This document shows, piece by piece, positions 60,945 to 64,000 of a DNA stretch of 64,000 nt. Within the stretch, counting starts at the first letter, position 1, and every line of letters begins with the position of its first letter. The stretch comes from Chondrus crispus. Lineage: Eukaryota > Rhodophyta > Florideophyceae > Gigartinales > Gigartinaceae. Position numbers and translations under genes: made by a program. The stretch is taken from contig NW_005178995.1 in the NCBI RefSeq assembly GCF_000350225.1, positions 1-64,000 of the forward strand, written 5' to 3'. The notes under the pieces were generated by a model that was given only the letters and a program-made list of their open reading frames with translations, did not search any database and was not told the origin of the DNA.

Positions 60945-62198
60945 CATTTGCCGTTCCTGCGAATGGCTTGTATTTGCGCTATCCCAATGACGCGCTTATT
61001 TGGCAAACTACCCCTCTATCGCGGCCCACGGCCTCGGCCCTGATCCATGACGAGAAGCTTATGCCAATAATGCGTGGGAGATACGTCCTTGCTTCCTAGC
61101 TCACATCGAAAGTGATATTAAGCACTCCGCTATTCCTCGTGCTCATATCATAGCTCTCGAGCGTTACCACACCTCGTAGCCGGGTGACAACTCCTGTATA
61201 TCGTTACTGTTGTCTGGTGGACGTGAGATAAATGTGAAAATTTCGCTATGTCTTCAGCGTCAAACAGCAACCACATCAATGCTTTTGGGGATTAGGGGAC
61301 GCACTCTTCCAAGCGTAGAGTTCGAAGAAGCAGATTACAAATTCCTCTAGGTGGACACTGTACCACTGCGTTAGTTGGCTTTCCGATCGCTTTTTTAGCC
61401 GATGGCAGGGTGAAATACTACCTTCTTTAGAGCCCTATCGTTTCATATGTCCGATCTCGAGATTTTCCCGCTCAAACTGTAGCGAGAGCTACCTTATGCA
61501 TTTTTGTGCAGTTATTGTTCTACAAGAACACAATTTCATGAGTATCATGCATGCTTCGAAGAGACAATAGTACAAAAACGGAAAGGAACCATTCAGGGTC
61601 AGAATCGCTCGAAAAAATATGAAATATCTCATGGGTGCTATTCATGCGTTCGACATTTCTCATAGTGACATCATCTGGAGAGACAGAAGCCTAACCTAAC
61701 GTGCATTTTGTTCCAAAACGTCGTTATTCTAGGGCGCAATGTATAATCCTGATGTCTTTCTCTGACCGCCATGAATCTCGTTAATGTACACTCATCGTAT
61801 TTTACGAGTCATGCCCTGTCATTACTCAAAAATTCAAATCTCATTGTAACTTTTTTATTTTGAGGGGAGGGCTTGTGTTGCTTCCAGAAGACATAACAGG
61901 ACTATCGGAGGTTCGGTCCATTATCCTCGTACAGAACTGAGGTGTTGTTGTGGAAGAACGGGGGAAATTTGAGTGGGTTTTAATTGCCAAAAAGCTGTGC
62001 ATGAAGCTTGGCACTGCTCCGTCAGAATTGAAGCTGCTAGTTGCACGGGGTTTAAAAGCTTAGCGTGTCGCACTTGTAAGGGGGGTGCCTTGGAAAACGC
62101 TTGAGCTCGGAAAAAGCGCTTGCTGACGAGGCCGAACAGCCTAACAAGGGGCATCACTTGACAGTAACGCTAGGACAATATCTCATCAGCAATGAGAC
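60945..62198. other. no gene seen
   Basis: About 1.25 kb without a convincing frame or repeat. Confidence 0.5.
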
Positions 62199-62579
62199 AT
62201 GAGATACACGCAAGATGAAACAACTACACTTCTACCAGAAAAAAAAACTTTCTCCGTTATTGCCTTCTGTATTGCGCTTAAACAGTTAGATACGATGAAG
62301 TTCGGTGTTATCCGAAAGCACCCGACTTTAGAGGCTGTGTGCAAGCTACAACCGTTCAAAATCACGGCTGATGCCACTACTTTATATGAATTAGCCTGCA
62401 GGAGGACAAAAAGCAGGAAACCAAGACTTATAATGTTGTGCGTCTTGGGGCGAGACGCCGAAGGCGACGTCTCGAGTGCGTGTGACGGTAGAGATGCGCA
62501 CGAGCGCGAGGACAGTGCGCACGAGCGCAGGGACAGTGCGCACGAGCGCGAGGGCAGCGCACACGAGCGCGGGGTGTGA
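62199..62579 (+). CDS. hypothetical protein ending in SAHER repeats
   Basis: 126 codons from ATG. The first 90 residues have no recognised domain; the end is four repeats of about 7 residues (AHEREDS, AHERRDS, AHEREGS, AHERGV) encoded by a 21-bp GC-rich tandem repeat at about 62493-62575. It may be a real low-complexity gene end or a chance frame over a minisatellite. Confidence 0.3.
   Translation: MRYTQDETTTLLPEKKTFSVIAFCIALKQLDTMKFGVIRKHPTLEAVCKLQPFKITADATTLYELACRRTKSRKPRLIMLCVLGRDAEGDVSSACDGRDAHEREDSAHERRDSAHEREGSAHERGV
62493..62575. repeat. 21-bp minisatellite
   Basis: Four near copies of GCGCACGAGCGCGAGGACAGT. Confidence 0.85.
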
Positions 62580-63716
62580 TAACCACTAAGCAAAAGGGGA
62601 GGTGCCGTTGGCCAACGACATGAGAGAGGAATGACTGGGAGTCATATGAAGGAATCACCACACGGGGACAGTGCGCGAAGGCACCTAGCAAAGTCTTGCT
62701 AATGACAGGGTGAATGCTCACCAAAGCGTGAAGTTTACTTCGTTCGATGTTCCGTACCCCTCTCTCTCTTCGGCTTTGCAGACAACCCTCTACGATATGT
62801 ATCCTATCCTATTTCGAGCAGTTGACGGTTTCCTAGGAACAGACAGTGTCGGTTCGAACAGTGTCAGTAGGCTGAACAGTGTCGGTAGGGCGAACCGTTG
62901 CAGTAGTGCAAGAAGTGCCGGTAGGGCGCACAGTGTTGAAACACCTGCACACGTAAAGCTCACTGAAGGTACAGTACGAGCACGAGTAGACCAGTCCCCC
63001 CCAACGAAGTCTTGTGGGACAAAGAGGCCTTGTATGGAAACCTTGTACAGTGCATCTAATGTTGACGAATGACACGTTTGTATCAACATATAAGGGCACG
63101 AGTGCACGATTATTAAGCGCATGGGCAAGGCGGTGTCAGTTTATATTGCTACAATTGTAAAGCCAATCAGGCCTTCCCAAATTCATTTAGAGTCTGCAGC
63201 GTTCAGAGGTTCAGCTGAAAAAAGGAAGGGTGGGACGGAAGAGGGTAGTTCAGGAGATAGGTACACTTAATACAGCAATATCACACAAACGGGTGAGAGT
63301 TCACCAGTCTTCAGTAAGTCCCAGCACTTGATTGATACTTGGTAGCGTTTCACTTTCGGGTAGGGCTTTCTCGTGAGAAGGGAGGGCGACAATGACTGTC
63401 GACGAACGGAATGGCGAAGCATTTTCACTTGTTCTTTGTTGATATATTCAGTTTACTTCAAGTGCGTTCTGATGCCGCCCTATTACACTAGTAGTCAAGC
63501 AACGCAATCATACGAGACCTTAGCCACCTTAGAGCTATGCAAATACCAAAATGTCGCGGGGAATCGTCCGTGCCACAGTATTCAGAAAAGTAGGATACTG
63601 CACACAGGGCATTACTATTCTAGCCTAGATAGCGGCCCCATACATTGCATTATTGGTTTCTCACACTTAAAAGATTCTCAGGTTTCACCTCATTTGTCTC
63701 AACATGTTGTAGAGTG
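62580..63716. other. no gene seen
   Basis: Contains short imperfect AACAGTGTCGGTAGG repeats at 62845-62940; otherwise nothing recognised. Confidence 0.5.
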
Positions 63717-64000
63717 ATGGGGGGTAGAGAAGAGTGTCTTGGGATCCTGCTGGCAGAGGGCGCGGAGGGAGTAGGGACAAATGCAGCGCTGGCTGTCGAA
63801 ATGTACTACCGCGCGATCGAGATATCTCATGATTGCAGCGCTGCGTTCAACCTAGCACTTGCAATGAGTGAGGGAGGGAACGGGGTTGTACAGAATTCAG
63901 CGCGTGCAGTGCAGCTATTTGAGGATGCAGTTGAGGAACACGATGATGTTGATGCAATGGTCAATCTCGATAATCTGCTGGAGCACGGGGCGGAAGGAGT
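63717..64000 (+). CDS. Sel1-like repeat protein, cut by window edge
   Basis: ATG at 63717 opens a frame that runs off the window (94 codons seen). Repeats of about 36-38 residues follow the Sel1 pattern of G-x-G-V then A-(x)n-A: AEGAEGVGTNAALAVEMYYRAIE, AMSEGGNGVVQNSARAVQLFEDAVE, then EHGAEGV. Such repeats form helical solenoids that scaffold protein complexes. The true start may be upstream or in another exon, and it could be a gene fragment. Confidence 0.6.
   Translation, partial: MGGREECLGILLAEGAEGVGTNAALAVEMYYRAIEISHDCSAAFNLALAMSEGGNGVVQNSARAVQLFEDAVEEHDDVDAMVNLDNLLEHGAEG

Overview
This window is nuclear DNA from an intron-poor eukaryote. It carries single-exon genes of up to about 1,500 codons, TATAAATA-type boxes, AATAAA signals, a RING protein, a SET domain, chromovirus-type Gypsy elements and a Harbinger transposon. 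The host cannot be named from sequence alone. Few introns plus dense LTR clusters would suit a red alga; the fungal flavour of the OrsD-like/RecQ protein and an oomycete-like host remain possible.

Left arm (1-12,500). Three plus-strand genes without visible introns: a C3HC4 RING protein (1-915); a bacterial-type beta-class DNA amino-methyltransferase fused to a C-terminal SET domain (2221-5205); and a protein joining zinc fingers, a tyrosine-recombinase-like core, a RecQ helicase and a CCHC knuckle (7002-11606). The methyltransferase gene is preceded by a 123-bp tandem array full of perfect GATC palindromes. The pair methyltransferase-SET plus recombinase-helicase is the best candidate for an undescribed system.

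Transition (12,500-18,050). Low-coding DNA with tandem repeats, a 416-bp duplicated block, one weak hypothetical ORF and an LTR scrap.

Retrotransposon nest (18,054-57,996). Two giant (~14.8 kb) Gypsy/chromovirus copies lie head to head: copy A on minus (18054-32850) and copy B on plus (38388-53300). Each has LTR, gag, protease, RT/RNaseH/integrase/chromodomain, about 4 kb of low-coding DNA, then a long antisense ORF just before the polypurine tract and 3' LTR. Between them lies a 5'-preserved remnant of a second Gypsy family (D, 33034-38387) and a 183-bp scrap of another antisense ORF. The rest of that scrap's element (C) lies at 53301-57704, with a complete Harbinger transposon inside its LTR. 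The 5-bp target duplication, LTR diagnostic bases and the reading frame of the broken antisense ORF show that about 6 kb between the two 5' LTRs has been inverted.

Right arm (58,000-64,000). Decayed Copia-like pol, a small secreted cysteine-rich gene with a TATA box, a repeat-containing hypothetical ORF, and the start of a Sel1-repeat gene cut by the window edge.

Interplay. A keeps gag but has two pol nonsense codons; B keeps pol but has a 1-nt gag deletion. Both keep the antisense ORF, which suggests it is useful to the element.
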